The position numbers and the translations under genes were made by a program. A stretch of DNA of 42,721 bases, taken from Paraburkholderia franconis (GTDB lineage: Bacteria; Pseudomonadota; Gammaproteobacteria; Burkholderiales; Burkholderiaceae). Location: positions 1 to 42,721 of the forward strand of contig NZ_WHNP01000059.1 of NCBI RefSeq assembly GCF_009362735.1, given 5' to 3'. The notes beneath the pieces were generated by a model. That model was not told the origin of the DNA, ran no database searches, and worked only from the letters and a program-made list of their open reading frames with translations. Positions within the stretch are counted from its first letter, which is position 1, and every line of letters starts with the position of its first letter. Positions 16,578-25,024 of the stretch are shown piece by piece.

Positions 16578-16613
16578 AACTTAGTTAGCAATCCAAATCA
16601 AAAAGGGAGAAAC

Positions 16614-18218
16614 ATGGACAGACGGGATTTCATCAAGATAGCGGGCGCCTCGGTGCCCTTCGCGCTCGCACCCTCAACGAGTCACGCGATTTGGGGAACG
16701 GTCGCGCAATACAGGCAGGCCGTGCCGGAAATTTTTCAGAATGTGCCCCGGCCGCCTGCGTACACGCCGGCGCTCGTGATCGGCTCCGGATTCGGTGGTG
16801 CAATTACGGCCCTGCGTCTCGCCCAGGCTGGCATTCAGACGACCGTGCTCGAGCGCGGCTTCCGCTGGCCAATTTCGGCAAGGCGGCAGACCTTCTCGAC
16901 GGACATGTTCCCCGATGGCCGAGGCTACTGGTATCGCACCAGCTTCAAGCAGTTGACGGGACTGACGTCGTTCATGGACAGCTTCGGCGGCGTGTTCGAT
17001 TGCGTCGATTACGACAACATTTCCGTGTGGCGCGGGGCGTGCGTCGGCGGCGGCTCGGTCGTGTTCACGGGCGTGATGATCCAGCCGGAGCGGCGCTACT
17101 TCGACGCGATCTTCAACGGTCTCGTCAATTACGACGAACTCGACCGCGTCTACTATCCGCGCGTGCGCCAGATGCTGCGTCTGAGCCCGATGCCCAACGA
17201 CGTCTATCAATCCGCGCCGTTCGGCCATTCGCGCATCTGGGACACGCACACGCGCAAGGCAGGCTACACGCCAGTCGGCAACGATTCGATCTTCAACTGG
17301 GACGTGGTGCGCGGCGAACTGAAGGGCGGTTATCGACCGTCGGCGACTCTGGGTGAGAGCAACCTTGGCAACAGCGACGGCGCAAAATTCGATCTGACAC
17401 AGAATTATCTGAAGCTTGCCGAGCAAACAGGCAAGGCCACCGTCTATCCCGCGCACGAGGTCAAGAATGTCTACTTCGATGGCACCCGCTATTCGGTCGA
17501 CGTCATCAAGCGCAGTCCGGACGGCAAGCAACTGGACCGTTATTCCGTCACGTGCGACAAGCTGTTCCTCGCGGCCGGGTCGATCGGCACGTCGGAAATT
17601 CTCGTGCGAGCGCGCGCGCTCAACCACATTCCGAACCTGAACGAGCACGTCGGCGAAGGCTGGGGCACCAATGGCGATGTCTCTGCCGTGCGGACGTTCG
17701 GCGCATTGAAAGGGCTCACGCAAGGGTCGCCCAGTGCGTCGCGCATCACCGACGCCTCCGGCATGCCGACCACGCTGGAAAACTGGTACGTCCCGAGCCT
17801 CAGCGTGAACCTCGGCATGAACGCGTCGCTCGGGATGGTGTTCGATCAGAAGAATCGCGCGTCATTCCGCTACGACGGCTCGCGCGACCGCGTCAATCTG
17901 CTATGGCCGAAGAACGGCAACGACGATGCGATCGCTGCCGTGCGCAGCGTCAACAACAGGATTGCGGCAGCGTCTGGAACGATTCCAGGCGCGTGGCCGT
18001 TCGCGCCGGATTGCAGCGCCTCGTGGACCGCTCATCCGCTCGGCGGCGCCGTGCTCGGCCGCGCCACGGATGCCTGGGGACGCGTGATCGGCCCGAAACA
18101 CCTGTACGTGATGGACGGCGCGATGATTCCAGGAACGACGGGCGCGGTCAACCCCTCGCTGACGATCTCCGCACTGGCCGAACGCAATATCGAAGCGATC
18201 CTGAAGCAGGATTTCTGA
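16614..18218 (+). CDS. Secreted GMC flavoenzyme, cholesterol-oxidase-like
   Basis: The 534-residue product begins with a twin-arginine-type signal (MDRRDFIKIAG, cleavage about residue 25 after SHA), so it should be folded with FAD and exported. The FAD-binding VIGSGFGGA is at about 56-64. The C-terminal active-site pair H474 (TAHPLGG) and N513 (GAVNPSL) corresponds to the His/Asn pair of class I cholesterol oxidases. A secreted 3-beta-hydroxysteroid oxidase is known from Burkholderia, so sterol or hopanoid-like substrates are plausible; the actual substrate is unknown. The ATG at 16614 is supported by a GGGAGA RBS and by the signal peptide starting there. It is monocistronic, ending in a strong terminator. 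Confidence 0.82.
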   Translation: MDRRDFIKIAGASVPFALAPSTSHAIWGTVAQYRQAVPEIFQNVPRPPAYTPALVIGSGFGGAITALRLAQAGIQTTVLERGFRWPISARRQTFSTDMFPDGRGYWYRTSFKQLTGLTSFMDSFGGVFDCVDYDNISVWRGACVGGGSVVFTGVMIQPERRYFDAIFNGLVNYDELDRVYYPRVRQMLRLSPMPNDVYQSAPFGHSRIWDTHTRKAGYTPVGNDSIFNWDVVRGELKGGYRPSATLGESNLGNSDGAKFDLTQNYLKLAEQTGKATVYPAHEVKNVYFDGTRYSVDVIKRSPDGKQLDRYSVTCDKLFLAAGSIGTSEILVRARALNHIPNLNEHVGEGWGTNGDVSAVRTFGALKGLTQGSPSASRITDASGMPTTLENWYVPSLSVNLGMNASLGMVFDQKNRASFRYDGSRDRVNLLWPKNGNDDAIAAVRSVNNRIAAASGTIPGAWPFAPDCSASWTAHPLGGAVLGRATDAWGRVIGPKHLYVMDGAMIPGTTGAVNPSLTISALAERNIEAILKQDF

Positions 18219-18270
18219 CGCCAGTTCTCGCGCATCGCACGGAGCAGGCCCGTCGCCTGTCGTCAAAAAT

Positions 18271-18304
18271 AAAACGCCACGGAATTGTGTTCCGTGGCGT
18301 TTTT
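18271..18304. terminator. Bidirectional intrinsic terminator
   Basis: A perfect 14-bp stem (AAAACGCCACGGAA with TTCCGTGGCGTTTT) and a 5-base loop lie between convergent genes. T-runs are present on both strands (plus: TTTTT after the stem; minus: TTTTATTTTT). It terminates the cholesterol-oxidase-like gene rightward and azoR leftward. Confidence 0.9.
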
Positions 18305-18401
18305 CGTTTGTCGGTGCGATGCAGCCGATACCCGCATCACGTCGACGAAAGGCTCGCCGAAAGACTGGCCGAACGGCTCGCCGTGCGAACCCGTCGGCCG
18401 C

Positions 18402-18998
18402 TTACGCTGCGGCGATCGCTTCGCGTGCGCCCGCCAGTGCCGCAGTCGCTGCGTCCGGGCCCATGTTCAGGCCTTCGGCGTAAATGAAGTTCACGTCGGT
18501 CATGCCAAGGAAGCCGAGGAACGTCTTCAGGTAAGGCGTCTGCGTGTCGCCCGGCGTGCCGACGTACTTGCCGCCGCGAGCCGACACCACGAACACCTTC
18601 TTGCCGTTCACGAGGCCTTCCGGACCGTTCGCGCCGTACTTGAACGTGATACCAGCGCGTGCGATGAAGTCGAAGTACGTCTTCAGTTGCGACGAGATGC
18701 CGAAGTTGTACAGCGGCGCGCCGATCACGACGATGTCGGCGGCTTGCAGTTCGGCGATCAGCGCTTCGCTGCGCGAAGAAATCGCTTGCTGTTCAGCCGT
18801 GCGCTGCTCGGCGGGAGTGAAGAATGCGCCGAGGATCGCGTCGTCGAGATGCGGCAGCGCGCCTTCGTGCAGGTTGCGGACGACGACTCGCGCACCCGGG
18901 TTCGATTGTTGCAGCTTTGCCGTCAGTTCGTTGGCGAGGAGCGTCGACTGAGCGCCTTGCGAGCGAGCCGACGAGTTGATTTGCAGGATCGTGGTCAT
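18402..18998 (-). CDS. azoR: FMN-dependent NADH:quinone/azo reductase
   Basis: This 198-residue flavodoxin-fold protein matches AzoR. Signs are the N-terminal FMN-phosphate loop ILQINSSARSQGAQST, the APLYNFGISSQLKTYFD motif, and the SARGGKY loop near residue 146. It reduces quinones and azo dyes with NADH and may protect against thiol stress. A GGAG on the minus strand supports the ATG at 18998. It is monocistronic and convergent with the cholesterol-oxidase-like gene. Confidence 0.93.
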   Translation of the reverse strand: MTTILQINSSARSQGAQSTLLANELTAKLQQSNPGARVVVRNLHEGALPHLDDAILGAFFTPAEQRTAEQQAISSRSEALIAELQAADIVVIGAPLYNFGISSQLKTYFDFIARAGITFKYGANGPEGLVNGKKVFVVSARGGKYVGTPGDTQTPYLKTFLGFLGMTDVNFIYAEGLNMGPDAATAALAGAREAIAAA

Positions 18999-19163
18999 CT
19001 GTGACTCCAGTGAGGGGCGCGCTGTGTTGCGCGAGTGGAGCCATTGTGTTTTTTTACCCGCCGCAGAAAAAGTACCGCAGCGGCGACGGATTGTTGCAGC
19101 GATAGAACAATCCGCTTGCCGGTAGCGAGCCGGCGGCGGGCGCCGGCGAGCCGTAACGCGCCG

Positions 19164-20954
19164 TTATTTCCCCAGCCAGCGCTTGCGCGCCGAGCTCGCC
19201 GACGCGCGCTTGTCGTTCGGCGTGAGCTTGTAGCGCGACACGTCGGGCCCGTCGAGCTTGACCTGCGAGACGCGCAGCTCGTCGCGCCGGAACGCGTGCA
19301 CTTCGACTTTGGTGCCGGGCACATAGCGCGACAGCAGCGCGTCGAGATTCGAGCCCGTTACGCGCAGTCCGTCGATCGCGATCAGCACGTCGCCTGCCGA
19401 AAGGCCCGCCTTCTGCGCCGCGCCGCCGTCGTAGACGGCTGCGAGCGAGCAGTCCGCGCCGTTGCGCACGCGCGCGCCGAGCGACGGCTTCGCCTTCGCG
19501 TCGACGTCCGCCTCGAGCGTGACGCCGAACGGTTCGAGCAGCGCTTCGAGCGGCAGATCGCGCGTGCCGCGCACGCCTTCGGCGAAAAGCTCGGACAGAT
19601 CGGCGCCCGTCGCTTCGGCAAACAGCGCCTCGACCTCCGATTCTTCGATGCCGTTTGCCTTGCCGCGATAGAAGTCGCGCCCGTAGCGCTGCCACAAGAG
19701 GCGCATCACGTCATCGAGCGACTTGCGGTTCTGCGTTTGCGCGCGAATCGTCAGATCGAAAGCGAGCGCGACCAGCGAGCCCTTCGTGTAGTAGCTGACG
19801 ATCGCGTTCGCGGCGTTCTCATCCTGGCGATAGTACTTGACCCATGCGTCGAACGAGCTTTCGGCGACCGTCTGTTTCAGACGCCCGCTGCCGCGCAGCA
19901 CGCCGCCGATCGTCTTGCCGAGCAGCGTGAAGTAATCGGCTTCCTTGATCAGACCGCTGCGCACCAGCATCAGATCGTCGTAGTACGACGTGAAGCCCTC
20001 GAAGAGCCACAGCAGCGACGTGTAGTTTTCCTGCGTCAGGTCGTACGGCGCGAACGGCGCGGGCTTGATGCGCTTCACGTTCCACGTGTGGAAGTACTCG
20101 TGACTGCACAGGCCCAGATACGTGCGATAGCCATCCGTCATCTCGTCGCGGCCGACGACGGGCAAATCCGAACGGTTGCAGATCAGCGCCGTCGATGCAC
20201 GATGTTCGAGCCCGCCGTAGCCGTCGCTGACGGCCTGAGTCATGAACACATAGCGGTCCATCGGCGCTTTTTTCGAGCGCGGCTCGAAGAGCGCAATCTG
20301 TGCTTCGCACACACGCTTCAGATCCGCCGACAGCCGCACCATATCCAGCCCAACGACGCGCCCCGCGATCACGATGTCATGCGGCACGCCGTGCGCCTTG
20401 AAGGTTGCGAGCGCAAACTCGCCAAGCGTGACGGGATGATCGATCAGCTCGTCGTAGTTCTGCGCGGTGTACTCGCCGAACGCGTAGCGCTTGGTGCCGC
20501 GCGCTTCCGTCAGCGCCGTCGCGACCCGCCAGTTGCGGAACTGCGAGCCCGCCGGCTTCTGGATATCGACGACGCACCGCGCGTCCTCGAAACCGAGCGG
20601 CGACAGAAACACGCTCGTGCCGTTGAAGAAGCCCGTCGTGTCGTCCAGATGCGCCGCCCGCACCGACATGTCCCACGCGTACACCTCGTAGCGCAGCGTC
20701 AGCGCGCCCTTCACGGGCGCGGCCTGCCACATGTGCTTGTCGGTCTTTTCGATGCGCACCTTGCGGCCGGCATCGTTGAACGCGCGCAGCGTGACGATGT
20801 TGCGCGCGAACTCGCGGACCATGTAGCTGCCCGGAATCCAGACGGGCAGCATGAAGCGCTGGCCCGACGGATCGGGTTCGGCGACGGTAACGGTGACTTC
20901 GAAAATATGGGCGGCGGGTTGCTTCGGAACGATGGTGTAGCGGATCGGCTTCAT
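19164..20954 (-). CDS. M61-family metallopeptidase with C-terminal PDZ domain
   Basis: This 596-residue protein has the zinc-binding HEYFH motif (H285, E286, H289), followed by the W of HTW typical of M61. E319 in WLFEGFTSYYDD is the likely third ligand. An N-terminal beta-domain (about 1-180) precedes the catalytic domain. A PDZ domain occupies roughly 470-570, where GLSAGDVLIAIDGLRV is visible. M61 enzymes are glycyl aminopeptidase-like. No signal peptide is evident, so a cytoplasmic location is inferred. dsbC lies upstream on the same strand, 179 bp away, with a hairpin repeat in the gap. Physiological substrate unknown. Confidence 0.88.
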   Translation of the reverse strand: MKPIRYTIVPKQPAAHIFEVTVTVAEPDPSGQRFMLPVWIPGSYMVREFARNIVTLRAFNDAGRKVRIEKTDKHMWQAAPVKGALTLRYEVYAWDMSVRAAHLDDTTGFFNGTSVFLSPLGFEDARCVVDIQKPAGSQFRNWRVATALTEARGTKRYAFGEYTAQNYDELIDHPVTLGEFALATFKAHGVPHDIVIAGRVVGLDMVRLSADLKRVCEAQIALFEPRSKKAPMDRYVFMTQAVSDGYGGLEHRASTALICNRSDLPVVGRDEMTDGYRTYLGLCSHEYFHTWNVKRIKPAPFAPYDLTQENYTSLLWLFEGFTSYYDDLMLVRSGLIKEADYFTLLGKTIGGVLRGSGRLKQTVAESSFDAWVKYYRQDENAANAIVSYYTKGSLVALAFDLTIRAQTQNRKSLDDVMRLLWQRYGRDFYRGKANGIEESEVEALFAEATGADLSELFAEGVRGTRDLPLEALLEPFGVTLEADVDAKAKPSLGARVRNGADCSLAAVYDGGAAQKAGLSAGDVLIAIDGLRVTGSNLDALLSRYVPGTKVEVHAFRRDELRVSQVKLDGPDVSRYKLTPNDKRASASSARKRWLGK

Positions 20955-21024
20955 CGGCGCTCGTGTGTGAAAACTCGGGAAGGAATTCGGAAGGCTTCAA
21001 ACGGGCAGCAACCGTGCTGCATGG

Positions 21025-21059
21025 AATTGGAGTCAGGCGCTAGAGCACCAGCTTCAATT
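21025..21059 (+). repeat. Palindromic hairpin repeat, single copy plus decayed neighbour
   Basis: AATTGGAGT (21025-21033) pairs with GCTTCAATT (21051-21059) through 9 bp including two G-T wobbles. Inside it GGCGCT pairs with AGCACC with one mismatch. It is preceded by CTGCATGG and followed by GACCGCTTTGCATGG, the same flanks as the array at 25021-25160, but the stem sequence differs. A degenerate second unit follows at about 21075-21105. It sits in the gap between dsbC and the M61 gene. Both strands look alike, so orientation is nominal. Confidence 0.7.
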
Positions 21060-21133
21060 GACCGCTTTGCATGGGGCTGGAGGCGCCGCGTGCCTCCTCG
21101 CTCAGATAGCTTCGGACTGACGATGCGCCTCGT

Positions 21134-21859
21134 TCAGCGCACCGACGACAACGCCTTGTCCAGTTCTTCCGCGGGCACGGCGCCCGGCAGGCGGCGGCCG
21201 TCGGCGAGGAAGATGGTCGGCGTGCCGCTCACGTTCATCGATTGGCCGAGCTTCAGGTTCTTGTCGATGGCAGCCGTATCGCAAGTGCCCGGCGCGGTCG
21301 GCGCGCGGCGCTCCTGCATCCACGCTTCCCAGGCCTTCGCGCGGTCGGAGGAACACCAGATCGACTTCGACTTCACCGTCGAGTCCGGCGACAGAACCGG
21401 GTACAGGAACGTGTACACGGTGATGTTATCCATCGACTTAAGCGTCGATTCGAGCTGCTTGCAGTACGGGCAGTTCGGATCGGAGAACACGGCGATCTTG
21501 CGGCTGCCGTTGCCCTTCACCACCTTCACGGCGTCGGCGAACGGCAGGTTCGCGAAGTCGATGCGGTTGATCTCCGCTAGACGCGCCTCCGTCAGGTTCT
21601 TGCGCGTCTTCGCGTCGACCATCTCGCCAAGCAGCAGATAGTCGCCCGCCGCGTCGCTGTAGATGATCTGCGAGCCGAGGTTCACTTCGTACAGACCCGC
21701 CATCGGCGACTTCGTCACGCTCTTGATCGACGCTTCGCCGAGGCGCGATTGCAGCGTTGCCTTGAGCTTGTCGGTGGTCTGGTCGGCCTGCGCGGAACAG
21801 CCGAGCGCGGCCGTCACGACGGCCAGCGCCAGCGCGGCGATGCGGATACGTTGCTTCAT
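21134..21859 (-). CDS. dsbC: Periplasmic disulfide isomerase DsbC
   Basis: This 241-residue thioredoxin-like protein has a Sec signal peptide (about residues 1-25, ending SAQA), a short dimerisation domain and then the thioredoxin domain with active site C130-P-Y-C133. The cis-proline loop SGTPTIF is near 217. Two further cysteines (IWCSS and GTCDT) match the structural disulfide of DsbC. It reshuffles wrong disulfides in the periplasm and is kept reduced by DsbD. An AGGAG on the minus strand supports the start. It lies between a UbiH-family gene and the M61 peptidase, all leftward. Confidence 0.94.
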   Translation of the reverse strand: MKQRIRIAALALAVVTAALGCSAQADQTTDKLKATLQSRLGEASIKSVTKSPMAGLYEVNLGSQIIYSDAAGDYLLLGEMVDAKTRKNLTEARLAEINRIDFANLPFADAVKVVKGNGSRKIAVFSDPNCPYCKQLESTLKSMDNITVYTFLYPVLSPDSTVKSKSIWCSSDRAKAWEAWMQERRAPTAPGTCDTAAIDKNLKLGQSMNVSGTPTIFLADGRRLPGAVPAEELDKALSSVR

Positions 21860-22054
21860 GCTGCTACTCCTGATTCGATTTTGGCGCCGATGTTTGCGGC
21901 CTTCTGCCGCCTGCGGCGCCCGTGTTTATGTTCCGCCCGTGTTCCCGATCGCGCTTCCGACGCATCGGGAACTGCGTTACGGATGGTATGCCTCGCGGCC
22001 TGTCCTGTCACATGCGCCCTGCCGATTGAGGGCGCAACGTCCGTGCCCGGCGTT

Positions 22055-23227
22055 TCAGCCCAGCGCAGCCGACACCAGCCAGCGTTTGACCAGCGGCTGC
22101 CCGCCGACGAACGCCATCCCCGTATTGCGGACCGCGCGCGCGATATTGCCCGGTAGCGAGAACAGCCGCTGGAGGCCATCGGTGGCGATGGTCAGCGCGC
22201 GGATGTCCTCGCTGCGCGAGCGTTCATAGCGGCGCAGCAGCACCGTGTCGCCGAGATCGCGGAACGCCTCTTTCTTCGCGATCACGTCTACCAGCGACGC
22301 CACGTCGCGCAAGCCCAGGTTCATCCCCTGACCGGCGAGCGGATGGATCAGATGCGCAGCATCGCCGACGAGCGCCACGCGCGGCGCAACCAGCCGGTCG
22401 ACCGTTTGCAGCGCGAGCGGAAACCCTTGGGCAGGCGTCACGCATTCGAGCTTGCCTAGCGCGCCCATCGTCGCACGTTCGACTTCCGCCGCAAGCTGCG
22501 CCGGATCGAGCCTGACGAGCGTGCTCGCATGATCGGTCAGCGCCGACCAGACGAGCGACACGTGGCCGTCGGGCAGCGGCAGCAGCGCGATGATCTCACC
22601 GTCGCGAAACCACTGATACGCGGTCTCGCCGTGCGGCCGCTCGGCCTTGAAGTTCGCGACGACGCCCGTCTGCCTGTAGTCGCGCCGGTTCGTCTTCGAG
22701 CCGATCTGCGCGCGTACCCACGAATGTGCGCCATCCGCGCCGACCACGAGATCCGCTTCGAGCACGTTGCCGTTCGCGAGGCCGATCGTCGCGCCGCCCG
22801 TTTTCACGTCGAGCCCTTGCGCGCGCGTGTCGAGCCACGTGAGATTGGGCTGAAAGCGCAGCGCGGCGTCGAGCGCGTGTTCGATCAGCGACGATTCAGC
22901 GATCCACGCAAGCTGCGGCACCGAGGCCTGAAACGCCGAGAAATGCAATTCGGCGTGCGCGTCGCCGTAGACGCGCATGTCGTAGACGGGCGAGAGCCGC
23001 GATGCGTCGAGCGCCTGCCACACGCGCAAACGCTCGAGCAGCGCCTGCGAACTCGCGGACAGCGCGTAGATGCGCGAGTCGAACACGGCGTCGCCGGGCA
23101 GCGGCTGGCAATGCTGCGCGAGCAGCGCGACGCGCAGCCCGCATTGCGTGAGCGCGAGCGCCGCCGTCTTGCCGACGAGCCCTCCGCCGATCACGGCCAC
23201 GTCGAAGGATGAGTGGTGAGCGTTCAT
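22055..23227 (-). CDS. UbiH/UbiF/VisC/COQ6-family FAD-dependent hydroxylase
   Basis: This 390-residue flavoprotein monooxygenase has the FAD-binding AVIGGGLVGKTAAL (about 11-24), the DG motif VGADGAHSWVR (about 165) and the second FAD motif LVGDAAHLIHPLAGQGMN (about 295-312). The family hydroxylates the ubiquinone ring; which position (UbiH, UbiF, UbiI or UbiM type) cannot be told from sequence by eye. The start at 23227 puts the Rossmann motif at the usual distance. The 23320 upstream start is unlikely, because a TATAAT lies just before 23227 and no RBS supports the longer form. Confidence 0.88.
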   Translation of the reverse strand: MNAHHSSFDVAVIGGGLVGKTAALALTQCGLRVALLAQHCQPLPGDAVFDSRIYALSASSQALLERLRVWQALDASRLSPVYDMRVYGDAHAELHFSAFQASVPQLAWIAESSLIEHALDAALRFQPNLTWLDTRAQGLDVKTGGATIGLANGNVLEADLVVGADGAHSWVRAQIGSKTNRRDYRQTGVVANFKAERPHGETAYQWFRDGEIIALLPLPDGHVSLVWSALTDHASTLVRLDPAQLAAEVERATMGALGKLECVTPAQGFPLALQTVDRLVAPRVALVGDAAHLIHPLAGQGMNLGLRDVASLVDVIAKKEAFRDLGDTVLLRRYERSRSEDIRALTIATDGLQRLFSLPGNIARAVRNTGMAFVGGQPLVKRWLVSAALG

Positions 23228-23233
23228 CCGGGC

Positions 23234-23239
23234 ATTATA
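23234..23239 (-). promoter_or_regulatory. Perfect -10 box immediately before a start codon
   Basis: TATAAT on the minus strand lies six bases before the ATG at 23227. If it is the -10 element, transcription would begin at or next to the A of the start codon, giving a leaderless mRNA for the UbiH-family gene. No Shine-Dalgarno is visible, in keeping with this. The -35 region (CCGTCC about 17 bp upstream) is poor. Confidence 0.45.
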
Positions 23240-23659
23240 GCTGCGAGGGGTGTCGGGGACGGACCGGCGGGACAGCGGTACGGCCGGGTTTGCGCGTTGT
23301 TGGGCCGATGGTTGATGCACGTCGGAGGCAGGCGGGATCGACTGGTCGGAATGCGCGCTCCGGCGCTCGCATGGCGCGGCGTCGTGCGGCGGACGCCGCC
23401 GTTCCTCCGCCGCCGCAAACGCGCCGCCCGACAGGGTTACAATTGCGGTTTTCGGTTGTCCTGCACGCCGGCGCGCTTTTGCCTCGCGGTCGCGCGGCCG
23501 GTGCCATACGACAAGTACGGACGAGTCCGCCCGTGCCGCGCCATCCGGCGCGAGCGGACCTGCGGGCCCGGCCGGCAGTGCGCCGCGTCACGCGTAGCCC
23601 ACGCGGCAAGTCCGCCCCGTTCGCCGAAGCCCGTCACCACCTGATTTGTAGAGAACCTC
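23240..23659. other. Long GC-rich intergenic region, no gene recognised
   Basis: This 420-bp stretch separates the leftward UbiH-family gene from rightward ychF. Open frames here have no family resemblance, no RBS and arginine/proline-rich shadow composition. A TACAAT at 23438-23443 may be a -10 element for ychF, but no good -35 accompanies it, and it would imply a 5' UTR of about 210 bases. I see no RNA gene or repeat. Confidence 0.5.
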
Positions 23660-24754
23660 ATGAGCCTCCAATGCGGCATCGTCGGCCTGCCTAACGTCGG
23701 CAAGTCCACCCTGTTCAACGCGCTGACCAAGGCGGGCATCGCCGCCGAAAACTATCCGTTTTGCACGATCGAGCCGAACGTCGGCGTGGTCGAAGTGCCG
23801 GACGCGCGTCTGAAGGCGCTCGCGGAAATCGTCAAGCCGGAACGCATCCTGCCCGCCGTCGTGGAATTCGTCGATATTGCGGGCCTCGTCGCCGGCGCGA
23901 GCAAAGGTGAAGGCCTCGGCAACCAGTTCCTCGCGAACATCCGCGAAACCGACGCGATCACGCATGTCGTACGCTGCTTCGAAGACGAAAACGTGATTCA
24001 CGTCGCGGGCAAGATCGATCCGGTGTCGGATATCGAAGTGATCAACACCGAGCTCGCGCTCGCCGATCTGGCGACGGTCGAAAAGGCGCTCACGCGCTAC
24101 GCGAAGGCCGCGAAGTCGGGCAACGACAAGGAAGCGGTGAAGCTCGCCGCCGTGCTGGAAAAGGTTCGCGCACAACTGGACCAGGCAAAGCCGGTTCGCG
24201 GGCTCGACCTGACGGACGAAGAGCGTCTGCTGATCAAGCCGTTCTGTCTGATCACGGCCAAGCCGGCCATGTACGTGGCGAACGTGAAGGAAGACGGCTT
24301 CGAGAACAATCCGCATCTGGATGCCGTGCGCAAGTACGCTGAAACGGAAAACGCACCTGTCGTCGCGGTGTGTGCGGCAATCGAAGCAGAAATCGCCGAT
24401 CTCGCCGATGAAGACAAAGAGGTGTTCCTCGCCGACATGGGCATGCACGAGCCGGGCCTGAACCGCGTGATCCGCGCGGGCTACAGGCTGCTCGGCCTGC
24501 AGACGTACTTCACGGCGGGCGTGAAGGAAGTGCGCGCGTGGACGATCCATGTCGGCGACACGGCGCCGCAAGCCGCAGGCGCGATTCATACGGACTTCGA
24601 GCGCGGCTTCATCCGCGCGCAGACTATCGGCTTCGACGACTTCATCACGTACAAGGGCGAGCAAGGCGCGAAGGAAGCGGGCAAGATGCGCGCCGAGGGG
24701 AAGGAGTACATCGTGCATGATGGCGACGTGATGAATTTTTTGTTCAACGTCTGA
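23660..24754 (+). CDS. ychF: Ribosome-binding ATPase YchF
   Basis: This 364-residue OBG-family P-loop protein has the Walker A GLPNVGKST (9-17), switch II/G3 region DIAGLVAGASKGEGLGNQF, an inserted coiled-coil hairpin (about 130-190) and a C-terminal TGS-like domain with FITYKGEQGAKEAGKMRAEGKEY. YchF binds ATP in preference to GTP and associates with ribosomes; it has been linked to the oxidative-stress response. Length is exactly typical (363-364). A GAGAACC tract precedes the ATG. It is monocistronic and followed by a strong terminator. Confidence 0.97.
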   Translation: MSLQCGIVGLPNVGKSTLFNALTKAGIAAENYPFCTIEPNVGVVEVPDARLKALAEIVKPERILPAVVEFVDIAGLVAGASKGEGLGNQFLANIRETDAITHVVRCFEDENVIHVAGKIDPVSDIEVINTELALADLATVEKALTRYAKAAKSGNDKEAVKLAAVLEKVRAQLDQAKPVRGLDLTDEERLLIKPFCLITAKPAMYVANVKEDGFENNPHLDAVRKYAETENAPVVAVCAAIEAEIADLADEDKEVFLADMGMHEPGLNRVIRAGYRLLGLQTYFTAGVKEVRAWTIHVGDTAPQAAGAIHTDFERGFIRAQTIGFDDFITYKGEQGAKEAGKMRAEGKEYIVHDGDVMNFLFNV

Positions 24755-24807
24755 CGACGAATTGTCAAACGCATCTCGCCGCATGACGCAAGATGCCAGA
24801 CGCAGAG

Positions 24808-24836
24808 AAAAGCCGCGCATCGACGCGGCTTTTTTT
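24808..24836 (+). terminator. Intrinsic terminator of ychF
   Basis: AAAAGCCGCG (24808-24817) pairs with CGCGGCTTTT (24824-24833) around a 6-base loop, followed by a T-run to 24836. It lies 54 bases after the ychF stop. Confidence 0.9.
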
Positions 24837-25020
24837 CGCCCTCGTTGCGCGAACACCAATCGGCGCTTCGGGTAATCGCGCTTTCTCACACCATTCTTCG
24901 ATGTTAAATTGCCCTTTCGACACCGGACCTGGCACTTAGAAGAATCACCGACGCTTTCCTGTCATCGACCATAACTAGAATCGCGCACCGCACAACGCGC
25001 GTTCGATCGCCCAGTCGGGC
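24837..25020 (+). promoter_or_regulatory. Upstream region of ugpB with candidate -10 and a Pho half-site
   Basis: A TAGAAT at 24976-24981 is a fair -10 hexamer for ugpB. A CTGTCAT at 24959-24965 matches one half of the PhoB box that controls ugp in E. coli. However, the partner half-site at the right spacing (CATAACT) is poor and the element would crowd the -10. Phosphate control is therefore plausible from gene function but not shown here. Confidence 0.3.
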
Positions 25021-25024
25021 ATGG

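Noticed and set aside
19035..21641. An 868-codon open frame on the plus strand opposite the M61 and dsbC genes
   Set aside because: It runs antisense to two well-supported genes and through a hairpin repeat, with shadow composition and no motif.
23209..23694. A 161-residue open frame between the UbiH-family gene and ychF
   Set aside because: It overlaps the start of ychF in another frame, has no RBS and is Arg/Pro/Gly-rich shadow sequence.
24959..24976. A full PhoB box upstream of ugpB
   Set aside because: Only one half-site (CTGTCAT) matches; the second is poor and would overlap the candidate -10.
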